Of a stretch of 9,854 nucleotides of DNA, positions 1-5,960 are shown one piece after another. Location: assembly GCA_015295885.1 (NCBI GenBank), contig DVEE01000352.1, forward strand, positions 1-9,854, read 5' to 3'. The DNA is from Leptolyngbyaceae cyanobacterium M65_K2018_010. Lineage in GTDB: Bacteria; Cyanobacteriota; Cyanobacteriia; Phormidesmidales; Phormidesmidaceae. The position numbers and the translations under genes were made by a program. Position 1 is the stretch's first letter. Every line of letters begins with the position of its first letter. A model generated the notes under the pieces. That model searched no databases, was not told where the DNA came from, and saw only the letters and a program-made list of their open reading frames with translations.

Positions 1-134
1 GAACGGTTCTCCAAGTCGAATAGTTCAGCTTCGCGATGCACCCGGCTCAGGGAAAACTTTCCCCTTGCCGCTCGGTTTGGCTGACCCGATGAGGGAAGCG
101 GAATCAACCGCCCCGGTCAGCTTAGCGGCCAGCG

Positions 135-794
135 CTAGGGCGAGTCATTAAAGGTTTTGCCGTTGTAGCCCGCCTCGAACCCGGCATAAAACCCCCTGCG
201 ATAGGCCTGGTCGTAGGCTGGGTCGGGGTTGCCGGAACCAGCCTGGAGCGCGGCATCGGGGTTATAGCCGGAGTTGTACTTTTTGAAGTTCTGCCCATCT
301 CGATAGCCCAGCCTGTAACCCTCTCGGTAGCCTAGGCTGGGGTCGGCTGGGGTGGTGGTGGGGCGATCCTCCGATAGTCCTGCCTGGCCATCGACGGAAA
401 TATTGCCCCCATAGGCCCAGCCTAACTCCTGGGACAGGTTGCTCCTGACCTGATACCAGGTGCTATCCCCCATGGCTGTTTCTGCAAAAATCTCGAGCCG
501 GGTGCCATTGGGGGCGGCATAGATGACCGGAGTATTCGTCCCGGGTGCGGTATGGATACGTAGGGATGGCTCGGCCCGGACGGTGCCGGTTTTAATCGGC
601 GTCGCTGAAGTTGGAGCCGGATTTGCCGGAGTAGTAGGTTCGGCAACCGGCGGCTGAGCTTCGGCAACCGGCCCTGGAACGGCCACTTCGGGGGGTTCAG
701 GGGTTGAGGGTTCAGGCTCTTGGGACACGGGAGCAGGACTTTGACAGGCCGTCGTCAACAGACCTAGCCACAACGCAGTAACCAGCCATTTCAT
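135..794 (-). CDS. SH3b-domain lipoprotein with C-terminal Gly/Tyr repeat module
   Basis: A 219-aa exported protein. The N-terminus is a lipoprotein signal: a hydrophobic run from Trp3 to Ala16 ending in LTTAC, with Cys17 as the expected lipidated residue, so the protein is probably tethered to a membrane on the periplasmic side. Residues 18-66 form a Pro/Glu/Thr/Ala-rich flexible linker. Residues about 68-134 look like a bacterial SH3 domain (TVRAEPSLRIHTAPGT near the start, WYQVR and GWAYGG later), a fold usually linked to binding cell wall or protein ligands. Residues about 154-210 hold a Gly/Tyr-rich module (GYREGYRLGYRDG, then after a spacer YRRGFYAGFEAGY). The protein at 1330-1998, transcribed divergently, has the same architecture, so the two are probably paralogues. 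No convincing Shine-Dalgarno sequence precedes the ATG at 794; it is chosen because it places the signal peptide at the N-terminus. A 5-bp stem (123-127 with 133-137) covers the stop codon. Ligand and function are unknown. Confidence 0.85.
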   Translation of the reverse strand: MKWLVTALWLGLLTTACQSPAPVSQEPEPSTPEPPEVAVPGPVAEAQPPVAEPTTPANPAPTSATPIKTGTVRAEPSLRIHTAPGTNTPVIYAAPNGTRLEIFAETAMGDSTWYQVRSNLSQELGWAYGGNISVDGQAGLSEDRPTTTPADPSLGYREGYRLGYRDGQNFKKYNSGYNPDAALQAGSGNPDPAYDQAYRRGFYAGFEAGYNGKTFNDSP

Positions 795-1109
795 AGGGTC
801 AATTTACTCACGGATAATCAAATTTTTGGGTGCAAAACCTAAGCGCAAAATTCCTTTTAAGCTCGATTTCCCAGAAAGTCTATGTTACATCTAATCCCAG
901 CCATGGATTGAACAATGGCGAGATTAGCAATCCTCAGTTCATCCCGTCAATAGATTCAGAAGATTTAGAGGAGAGTTTTATTGTAACAAAATCCTCTGTC
1001 CTAGCCCCCTATCCTGCAGTTTAATCCCACTTTAGGTCACTCAAGTCGCTCAATCAGATGATTGCTTTTATTCTGTCAAAATCCTGTGGAATGGGGCTTG
1101 TAGGAGGTC

Positions 1110-1169
1110 ATGACAGCAAATAACACCTTTCTTACTTTTCTCACTCTTGTGGTTGTTGGAGTTGATTAA
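1110..1169 (+). CDS. Possible 19-aa hydrophobic peptide (speculative)
   Basis: The frame ATG(1110) to TAA(1167-1169) encodes 19 residues, MTANNTFLTFLTLVVVGVD, mostly a hydrophobic stretch that could nearly span a membrane. A strong AGGAGG lies at 1102-1107, but only two bases separate it from the ATG, which is closer than normal for efficient initiation. Cyanobacteria have several very short membrane proteins in their photosynthetic complexes, but this sequence matches none that I recognise. A chance ORF in AT-richer DNA is the more likely explanation. Confidence 0.12.
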   Translation: MTANNTFLTFLTLVVVGVD

Positions 1170-1194
1170 GGTTTGGGAATCTGGTCTGAACGGT

Positions 1195-1202
1195 GCGATC
1201 GC
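1195..1202. repeat. HIP1 octamer GCGATCGC
   Basis: Perfect copy of the palindrome GCGATCGC, the only one I found outside coding sequence here. Further copies lie at 2816-2823, 3514-3521, 6240-6247 and 8646-8653. Five copies in under 10 kb is far above chance and is typical of many cyanobacterial genomes, which supports the organism assignment. Confidence 0.9.
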
Positions 1203-1208
1203 AAACTT

Positions 1209-1230
1209 AAAAAAAGATGAGTTCCCATCT
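1209..1230 (-). terminator. Weak terminator-like hairpin with T-run on minus strand
   Basis: Read on the minus strand, AGATG (1230-1226), a 6-nt loop and CATCT (1219-1215) form a 5-bp stem that runs into seven Ts (1215-1209). This could stop leftward antisense transcripts coming from the SH3b gene at 1330. The stem is short, so it may be coincidental. Confidence 0.2.
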
Positions 1231-1288
1231 AGAGTGTGTGAATGATTGCGGTAAGATCCAAACTGTGTTTTTTTTAAGGCAAGCCTGA

Positions 1289-1317
1289 TTAACGCGGCAA
1301 AGGTTTGTCTTGATTAT
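1289..1317 (+). promoter_or_regulatory. Candidate sigma70-type promoter upstream of 1330 gene
   Basis: TTAACG (1289-1294) and GATTAT (1312-1317) are 17 bp apart and each match four of six consensus positions. Transcription would start near 1324, leaving almost no 5' leader before the ATG at 1330; the in-frame ATGs at 1339 and 1342 would fit slightly better. The match is weak. Confidence 0.15.
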
Positions 1318-1329
1318 TGCAAGTTCAGA

Positions 1330-1998
1330 ATGGTGAGAATGATGTTGAAATATTTGCCGTTGGCAATGATAGTAGGGCTGTGGCCTGGTGCGGCGATGGT
1401 ACAAGCCAGTACCCTGTCCTCCCCTCAGCTCATTGCCCAAGCCCAGCTCTACGGTACCGTGATTCCCAATGAGCTGAATGTGCGCAGCGGGGCTGGTACG
1501 GATCGGGATGTTCTCTACGTGCTCCACCGTGACGCCGTCGTTCGCATTACCGGCCAGTATGGAGATGGGGCTGACAGTTGGTACAAGATTATTCCCATGA
1601 CCCCAGGCTATCCCCAACAGGAGGGGTGGGTATCTGGGGCTTACCTAAAAATCAGAAATACGCCACCTTCCATCTCCTACTACGACACCGGCTACCAGGC
1701 CGGCCTGGCCGATGCTCAGGCCGGGCGCACCTACGACCCGGTGGGCGGTAGCCGCAACCTACCGGCAGATGCCTCTCGCGCCTACACCCGCGGCTATGCC
1801 GATGGCTATGAAGCCGGTCGCCCGGGCAACCCCTCTGGGCTGCAACAGTACTACGACGAAGGCTACCAGCACGGGCTAGAGGATGGTCGGGCGGGCCGCA
1901 CCTACGACCCGGTGGCTGGCAGCCACAACCTGCCGGCGAATGCCTCTCGCGAGTACACCCGCGGCTATGCGGCTGGCTACGAAGCAGGTCGGCCCTAG
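1330..1998 (+). CDS. Exported SH3b-domain protein with two tandem Gly/Tyr modules
   Basis: A 222-aa secreted or periplasmic protein. Residues 1-26 form a signal peptide (basic start, hydrophobic core LAMIVGLW, likely cleavage after VQA at residue 26), with no lipobox Cys. Residues about 41-108 are an SH3b domain (LYGTVIPNELNVRSGAGTDR, WYKI, EGWVSGAYLKI). Residues 117-173 and 174-222 are two copies of a module starting YYD-x-GYQ-x-GL and ending YTRGYA-x-GYEAGRP; they are identical at 39 of 49 aligned positions, and the second is cut at its end by the stop. The core resembles the C-terminus of the divergent lipoprotein at 135-794, but this protein lacks its lipid anchor and Pro-rich linker. ATG codons at 1339 and 1342 are alternative starts that keep the signal peptide; GGTGAG at 1332-1337 could serve as a ribosome site for the latter. 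Binding to cell envelope material is plausible from SH3b but unproven. Confidence 0.85.
   Translation: MVRMMLKYLPLAMIVGLWPGAAMVQASTLSSPQLIAQAQLYGTVIPNELNVRSGAGTDRDVLYVLHRDAVVRITGQYGDGADSWYKIIPMTPGYPQQEGWVSGAYLKIRNTPPSISYYDTGYQAGLADAQAGRTYDPVGGSRNLPADASRAYTRGYADGYEAGRPGNPSGLQQYYDEGYQHGLEDGRAGRTYDPVAGSHNLPANASREYTRGYAAGYEAGRP
1678..1998 (+). repeat. Tandem 171-bp coding repeat
   Basis: Unit 1 is 1678-1848 (57 codons). Unit 2 starts at 1849 with the same TACTACGAC and runs to the stop at 1996-1998. Long DNA blocks are shared, for example around CGCACCTACGACCCGGTG and TACACCCGCGGCTATGC, which points to a fairly recent in-frame duplication or to ongoing homogenisation. Copy number at such loci may vary between strains. 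Confidence 0.85.
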
Positions 1999-2120
1999 TT
2001 TAAAGCAGGGAAAGTGAGTGCCCCGGAGGCCATGGCGGGCTTGCTCTGGCTCTCGGGGCTGATTGCCACGACCGCAGTCAGCCGACACGCTAGGATACGG
2101 GTAGGATTCAGGGGTTAATC

Positions 2121-2474
2121 ATGCTGTCGTGCCCGCGCTGCCAGGCCACCATTGAGCCCACCACCATTCAGTGCCCCCGTTGCCAACTCACCCTGAAGGC
2201 CCACGGGCATCCAGGCATTCCCTTGCATCGAGCGGCGGGAGAGGAGGCACTTTGTACCACCTGCCGGTACGATGCGGATAACACCTGCAATTTTCCCCAC
2301 CGCCCCCAGGCCCAGACCTGTACCTTGTATCGCTCGGTTCACCAGCCGCTATCCCCCGATCTGCCGCCCCTCTCCCCCGGCGATCGGTTCCGCCTATGGC
2401 TGCGTAGTCATGGGGGCGTGGTAGCGTTAATCGGTTTACTGCTGGTCAGCCTGGTACTTGTGCTGATTCGGTGA
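2121..2474 (+). CDS. Membrane-anchored zinc-ribbon-like protein
   Basis: A 117-aa protein with eight cysteines in two groups. The first, Cys4-x2-Cys7-x10-Cys18-x2-Cys21 (CPRC twice), is a short zinc ribbon. The second, Cys45-x2-Cys48-x7-Cys56-x10-Cys67, could hold a second metal, zinc or possibly an iron-sulfur cluster. After a Pro-rich stretch (residues about 77-87), residues 99-116 form one strongly hydrophobic segment at the very C-terminus, so the protein is probably tail-anchored with its Cys domains in the cytoplasm. AGGGG at 2110-2114 lies 6 nt before the ATG and supports this start. The stop is 70 bp before the ATG at 2545 of the substrate-binding-protein gene on the same strand, so co-transcription is possible. 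I do not recognise a named family; a role in assembly or regulation would be guesswork. Confidence 0.8.
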   Translation: MLSCPRCQATIEPTTIQCPRCQLTLKAHGHPGIPLHRAAGEEALCTTCRYDADNTCNFPHRPQAQTCTLYRSVHQPLSPDLPPLSPGDRFRLWLRSHGGVVALIGLLLVSLVLVLIR

Positions 2475-2544
2475 TACAACTATCCCAGTCTTGATTCTGG
2501 CTCCGAGCCCTGGGATCGGGGTGGTTTGTTCAGTCGAAAAAACT

Positions 2545-4224
2545 ATGGTTGTTCTGGCGTCTTGGTTGCGGTCTAGGCTCTTCAGCCCTTGGAGTCGTTC
2601 CCGATGGGGGCGGCGTACCCTGCAGTGGGTCGGGTTATTTGGTCTGTGTTTGGGGTTGGTTCTGGGGTGTGGCGGCCCCAATCAACCTAGCACCGAGACC
2701 CCCACCCCAGGCCAGGCGGAGGGCCGCATTACCATCGGTACCACCCTCACCGCCCGTACCCTCGACCCAGCCGATGCCTACGAGACCTTTCCAGGCATTC
2801 TGCTCTATAACCTCGGCGATCGCCTCTATACCTATAGGCCCGGCACCACCGAACTCGTTCCCCAACTGGCGACGGCGATGCCTACGGTCAGTGCCGATGG
2901 CCTTATCTATAGGATTCCCCTGCGCCAGGATGTCACACTCCACGATGGCACTCCCTTCAATGCCGAGGTGATGGCCTTCTCCATTCGCCGGTTTATGGAA
3001 AACGGGGGCCGACCCGCCTACCTACTATCCGATAAAATCCAGTCCGTCGAAGCTACGGCAGATTACGAACTGACCATCACCCTCAAGACTCCCTTTGCCG
3101 CATTCCCCGCTCTGCTCAGTTTTTCGGGCATGACGCCTATCTCCCCGGCTAGCTACGAGATTGGTACGGGCCAATTTAAGCCCGATAGCTTCATTGGCAG
3201 CGGCCCCTATAAACTGGCTAGTTTTGCCAGCGACGCCATCAAGCTGGACGTAAACGAAAATTATTGGGGCGAGGCCCCGGCTAACCCGGGCATTGACATC
3301 CAAATTTTTACCAGTCCGGCCAACCTCTACAACACCTTTAGAACCGGGGCTTTGGATATCGCCTACCAGACCCTCGATCCAGAGCAGATTGCCAGCCTCG
3401 AACGGGAAGCGGATCGGGGCGGCTGGCAGGTCATTCAGGCAGGGACCAACGTGATTAACTACATGTCCCTGAACCAGAAAATCGAACCCCTGAATGACCT
3501 CAAGGTGCGTCAGGCGATCGCGGCTATGGTAGACCGACCGCTGCTCAACGAGCGGGTCTTTCAGGGGCAGGCCGAACCCTTGTATAGCCTGATCCCCCCC
3601 AGCTTTGAGGTGTCTAAACCCGTGTTTAAGGAAGCCTACGGTGACGGCAATTTTACTAAGGCCAAAAGCCTGCTTACCGAGGCGGGGTTTTCGGAAACCA
3701 ACCCCCTCATCCTAGAAATCTGGTATCCTTCGGCCTCCACCATTCGCAGTATTGTCGCCAACACCCTAAAGGAGTCCATTGAAACTGCCCTGCCAGGGTT
3801 AGTGACGGTGAATGTGCAAAATACTGAAGGAGCCACCCTTTGGCAGAATGTTGGCAAGGGCATTTATCCGATTATTTTGTCCAACTGGTATCCGGATTTT
3901 TATGACCCTGACACTTTTATTCAACCCTTTTTAGGCTGTGAACAGGGCAATGCGGCCCAGGGCTGTGAACAGGGAGCTTCCCAGGCCAATGGTTCCTTTT
4001 TCTACAGCACTGCCGCCAATCAGCTGATTGCCCAACAGCGGGCTGAGCAAGACCCGTCCCAACGCCAGCAGATCATTGCCGAACTCCAGACCATGATGGC
4101 TACCGAGGTGCCCTACGTGCCGCTCTGGCAAAATAAGGACTACGTTTTTGCCCAAGCCGGAATCAACGGCGTCGCCATTGAGCCCACCCAACAGTTCTTG
4201 TTCGGGACGATGACTCGGCGCTAG
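2545..4224 (+). CDS. ABC transporter substrate-binding lipoprotein, family 5 (peptide/nickel type)
   Basis: A 559-aa lipoprotein from the ATG at 2545. An in-frame TTG at 2491 would add 18 residues that do not look like signal sequence. After an unusually long, Arg-rich N-terminus, a hydrophobic run ends in LVLGC, the lipobox, with Cys42 as the lipidation site. The rest matches the extracytoplasmic solute-binding family 5 (OppA/DppA/NikA): LRQDVTLHDGTPFNAEV near residues 127-141, GSGPYKL near 219-225, LKVRQAIAAMVDRP near 319-332 and NWYPDFYDPDTFIQPF near 447-462. The family delivers peptides, nickel or other solutes to an inner-membrane ABC importer; the substrate here cannot be read from sequence. 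No permease or ATPase lies nearby, so it must use a complex encoded elsewhere. An Arg pair just before the hydrophobic run hints at Tat export but is not a full motif. A local duplication (GCEQG twice; DNA 3934-3947 and 3961-3974) adds two cysteines that might form a disulfide. Confidence 0.93.
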   Translation: MVVLASWLRSRLFSPWSRSRWGRRTLQWVGLFGLCLGLVLGCGGPNQPSTETPTPGQAEGRITIGTTLTARTLDPADAYETFPGILLYNLGDRLYTYRPGTTELVPQLATAMPTVSADGLIYRIPLRQDVTLHDGTPFNAEVMAFSIRRFMENGGRPAYLLSDKIQSVEATADYELTITLKTPFAAFPALLSFSGMTPISPASYEIGTGQFKPDSFIGSGPYKLASFASDAIKLDVNENYWGEAPANPGIDIQIFTSPANLYNTFRTGALDIAYQTLDPEQIASLEREADRGGWQVIQAGTNVINYMSLNQKIEPLNDLKVRQAIAAMVDRPLLNERVFQGQAEPLYSLIPPSFEVSKPVFKEAYGDGNFTKAKSLLTEAGFSETNPLILEIWYPSASTIRSIVANTLKESIETALPGLVTVNVQNTEGATLWQNVGKGIYPIILSNWYPDFYDPDTFIQPFLGCEQGNAAQGCEQGASQANGSFFYSTAANQLIAQQRAEQDPSQRQQIIAELQTMMATEVPYVPLWQNKDYVFAQAGINGVAIEPTQQFLFGTMTRR

Positions 4225-4243
4225 CCCCAGCTTCCCTAGCGCC
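4217..4243. terminator. Shared inverted repeat between convergent genes
   Basis: GGCGCTAG (4217-4224) and CTAGCGCC (4236-4243) are perfect 8-bp complements around an 11-nt loop. Each arm contains the stop codon TAG of one of the two convergent genes, so one hairpin caps both messages. No T-run follows on either strand, so it may act as an RNA 3' end stabiliser or a weak bidirectional terminator rather than a classical intrinsic terminator. Confidence 0.5.
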
Positions 4244-5759
4244 CTGTTCTGAGGCTATCGATTTTGCGGGTGAAGAGATCAAAGAAGATCATGATCACCC
4301 GTTTGGGGCGGGTTTTGATGTTGGCGCTGAGAGACATGCCCGACTGCAACTGCACCGGTTGTCCGTTAATCACAATGACCTGATCCTCCAGGGTGACATC
4401 GGCCGGAAAGCGGTACTGGGGATGGATCTCGTCCGGGGGTAGGGCATCGGAACCAATGTGGGTGAGGGTGCCCTTGACATCGCCGAACTCACTGTAGGGG
4501 AAGGAGTCAATCCGCACGTCCACGGGCATGCCTTCCTGCACAAAGCCAATGTCGCGGTTGGTAATAAACACCCGAGCCACCAGGGCATCGGCGGGGACAA
4601 TTTCCAGAATCGGCTCGGTGGAGTTGGCCACATAGCCTGGCTGATTGGCTTTCAGATTAAATACCTTACCGCTGACCGGAGCGCTCAGTTCCTGGTATTG
4701 CAGGGTCTGCTGCAGTTGGGCAATTTGGCTCTCCACTTCCTGCAGACGTTTGTCGTTTTCCAGGATGGTTTTGGTCAGCTGGCTATCAATATTGGCAATC
4801 TGATTGTCGTTGGCGGCAATGCGCTTCTGCAGGTCATCCTGGGAGGCCACCTGGGTATTGTTGAACTTTTCCTGGGCCTGGACGATGGCTAACTCTAGTC
4901 GCTGCACTTCCTCCACTAAGCGGTTAACCTCTGTCTGCCGGTTGTTCACCTCCTGCTCCTGCTGTAGGTAAGGCACCTCCCCAATCGCTCCTTTTTCCGC
5001 CAGGGGCCCAATCCGCACCAAAATATCCTGATTAACCCGCAGGGCTTCCCGGGCATTGGCCAACTGGGCCTGGGTTTGGGTCAGTTGGCGCCGCAGTTGA
5101 TCGACCTCCAATTGGGCAATGCTAAGCCGCGAGTTGAGTTCCGCATTGGCGGCCTGCAACCGTTCCCGCTGGGCAGGGGGCAAACTGGCTCCATTGGCAT
5201 CCCCAGCCAACTGGGCGCGGTAGAGAGCATTTTCGGCCACCAGGGCGGCTCGGTTGCTGGTCAATTGGACCATACCGGGGGCCATGGTCTCGGGTATCGC
5301 TACATCGCCTTGGTCGGCCAGTTGAGACCGGTAATAGGCATTTTCCTGCTGGAGTTTAGTACGAATGGTTTCCAGGGAGGTCAATTGGGCTTGGGTCGCT
5401 TGGGGGTCGAAGCTTAACAGCCGATCGCCCGCCTGCACCGCCTGCCCTTCCTGCACATAGACCGCTTGCACCACACCACCCACGGGAGCCTGCACGGGCT
5501 GCACCATGCCCTTGGGTTCCAACTTGCCCTGGGCCGGTACCGCTTCTTCAAATTTAGCCAAACAGGCCCAGCCCAGGGTGGCCACGGTTACCCCGACGAT
5601 ACTCCAAACTACGGCCCGCGACCAGCGGGGCGACTGGCGCAGAATGACCGGCTTGTCGAAGCGTTCGGCCTGGCGAGAGGGCTGGGTAGAGAGTACCGCA
5701 TCACCGTTAGGGTGGGGTTGGCCTGGCTGACCAGGGGCAGAGGAAGGGATACGAACCAT
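4236..5759 (-). CDS. HlyD-family membrane fusion protein (type I secretion adaptor)
   Basis: A 507-aa periplasmic adaptor that links an inner-membrane ABC exporter to an outer-membrane TolC-type channel. Residues 1-46 are cytoplasmic and residues about 47-68 form the single membrane anchor. Residues 83-118 form the first half of a lipoyl-like domain (APVGGVVQAVYVQEGQAV, AGDRLLSFD). Residues about 119-356 are a long Gln/Glu/Leu-rich coiled-coil hairpin, which in this family reaches towards TolC. The lipoyl half returns at 357-390 (ELSAPVSGKVFNL, then PILEIVP), followed by the beta-barrel part (VARVFITNRDIGFVQEGMPV) and the family ending GMSLSANIKTRPKRV. The start is firm: AAGGA at 5773-5769 lies 9 nt upstream of the ATG. 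The gene follows the exporter at 5957-8950 on the same strand, which marks the pair as a type I secretion system. The outer-membrane component is not in the window. Confidence 0.95.
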   Translation of the reverse strand: MVRIPSSAPGQPGQPHPNGDAVLSTQPSRQAERFDKPVILRQSPRWSRAVVWSIVGVTVATLGWACLAKFEEAVPAQGKLEPKGMVQPVQAPVGGVVQAVYVQEGQAVQAGDRLLSFDPQATQAQLTSLETIRTKLQQENAYYRSQLADQGDVAIPETMAPGMVQLTSNRAALVAENALYRAQLAGDANGASLPPAQRERLQAANAELNSRLSIAQLEVDQLRRQLTQTQAQLANAREALRVNQDILVRIGPLAEKGAIGEVPYLQQEQEVNNRQTEVNRLVEEVQRLELAIVQAQEKFNNTQVASQDDLQKRIAANDNQIANIDSQLTKTILENDKRLQEVESQIAQLQQTLQYQELSAPVSGKVFNLKANQPGYVANSTEPILEIVPADALVARVFITNRDIGFVQEGMPVDVRIDSFPYSEFGDVKGTLTHIGSDALPPDEIHPQYRFPADVTLEDQVIVINGQPVQLQSGMSLSANIKTRPKRVIMIFFDLFTRKIDSLRTGR

Positions 5760-5768
5760 AGGGGCAAA

Positions 5769-5773
5769 TCCTT
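5769..5773 (-). promoter_or_regulatory. Shine-Dalgarno of adaptor gene, overlapping an upstream stop
   Basis: Read on the minus strand, AAGGA is followed by 9 nt and then the adaptor ATG at 5759. It overlaps the TAA (5774-5772) of the 62-codon frame in the spacer, giving TAAGGA. If that frame is translated, ribosomes would terminate on the adaptor's initiation site, allowing coupled reinitiation. Confidence 0.6.
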
Positions 5774-5960
5774 AGCGGGGTGGGAAGGGGGTGAGGCCAG
5801 GGTAGGAGTGCTCGGGAGGGTAGGGCCAGGCAGAACCCAGGGACGGGTTGAGGATAGCCCCTGGCCACCCAGGGGGGAGACTCCCCCGGCAGACTGATTC
5901 GGGTTCCCTACTGTAGGGGAGGGCGAGCCCACCCCCCAGCCTGCTGCCTGCTGCCATCAT
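5772..5960 (-). CDS. Possible 62-aa linker ORF between exporter and adaptor
   Basis: A 62-codon frame fills the spacer between the two secretion genes. Its ATG (5960-5958) overlaps the exporter's stop as ATGA, AGGGGG abuts it upstream, and its TAA lies in the adaptor's ribosome site. This is the geometry of translational coupling. Against it, the product is rich in Pro, Gly and Ser, with no clear domain, membrane segment or signal, and the DNA beneath holds GC-rich hairpins more typical of non-coding sequence. It could be a leader or coupling peptide, or simply an open frame in GC-rich DNA; the latter is more likely. Confidence 0.2.
   Translation of the reverse strand: MMAAGSRLGGGLALPYSREPESVCRGSLPPGWPGAILNPSLGSAWPYPPEHSYPGLTPFPPR
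5873..5918. repeat. Two GC-rich palindromes in the exporter-adaptor spacer
   Basis: GGGGGAG (5873-5879) pairs with CTCCCCC (5881-5887), and CCCTAC (5906-5911) pairs with GTAGGG (5913-5918); each has a single central base. Because the loops are so small these are near-perfect palindromes at DNA level and would fold as RNA only by opening some pairs. They may act as protein-binding sites, processing sites that set the exporter/adaptor ratio, or parts of a dispersed intergenic repeat. Confidence 0.45.

Larger units (their letters stand above)
795..1329. other. Divergent AT-richer intergenic region
   Basis: These 535 bp separate the two divergent SH3b genes and are visibly richer in A and T than the flanking coding DNA, so they probably contain both promoters and regulatory sites. 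Visible elements are a 6-bp inverted repeat (GGATTG 905-910, CAATCC 928-933), an AGGAGG followed closely by a 19-codon frame (1102-1169), a HIP1 site (1195-1202), a small hairpin beside an A-run (1209-1230) and an 8-T run (1268-1275). A 64-codon frame at 830-1024 has no ribosome site and no recognisable protein features; I treat it as chance. Confidence 0.6.

Noticed and set aside
2..151. Open plus-strand frame running in from the left edge, containing APGSGKT, a P-loop-like string
   Set aside because: Only about 49 codons are visible, with no other NTPase motif; it overlaps the convergent 135-794 gene, and the composition is not protein-like. It could be the tail of a gene outside the window but cannot be supported.
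830..1024. 64-codon plus-strand frame in the divergent intergenic region
   Set aside because: It starts with GTG without a ribosome site, has no domain or signal, and lies where a promoter of the minus-strand gene is expected.
1207..1617. 136-codon minus-strand frame
   Set aside because: It is antisense to the signal peptide and SH3b domain of the 1330-1998 gene, which has clear protein features; a composition shadow.
3934..3974. Short repeat GGCTGTGAACAGGG twice, 27 bp apart
   Set aside because: It is inside the substrate-binding gene and encodes GCEQG twice; I believe a Cys-containing segment here is usual in related cyanobacterial proteins, so it is not treated as a separate element.
4458..4892. 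144-codon plus-strand frame
   Set aside because: It lies wholly antisense to the coiled-coil and second lipoyl part of the HlyD-type gene; a shadow of GC-rich coding DNA.
5609..5932. 107-codon minus-strand frame across the spacer and the adaptor's 5' end
   Set aside because: It is out of frame with the adaptor and overlaps its coding sequence, with Pro/Ser-rich low-complexity content and no ribosome site.
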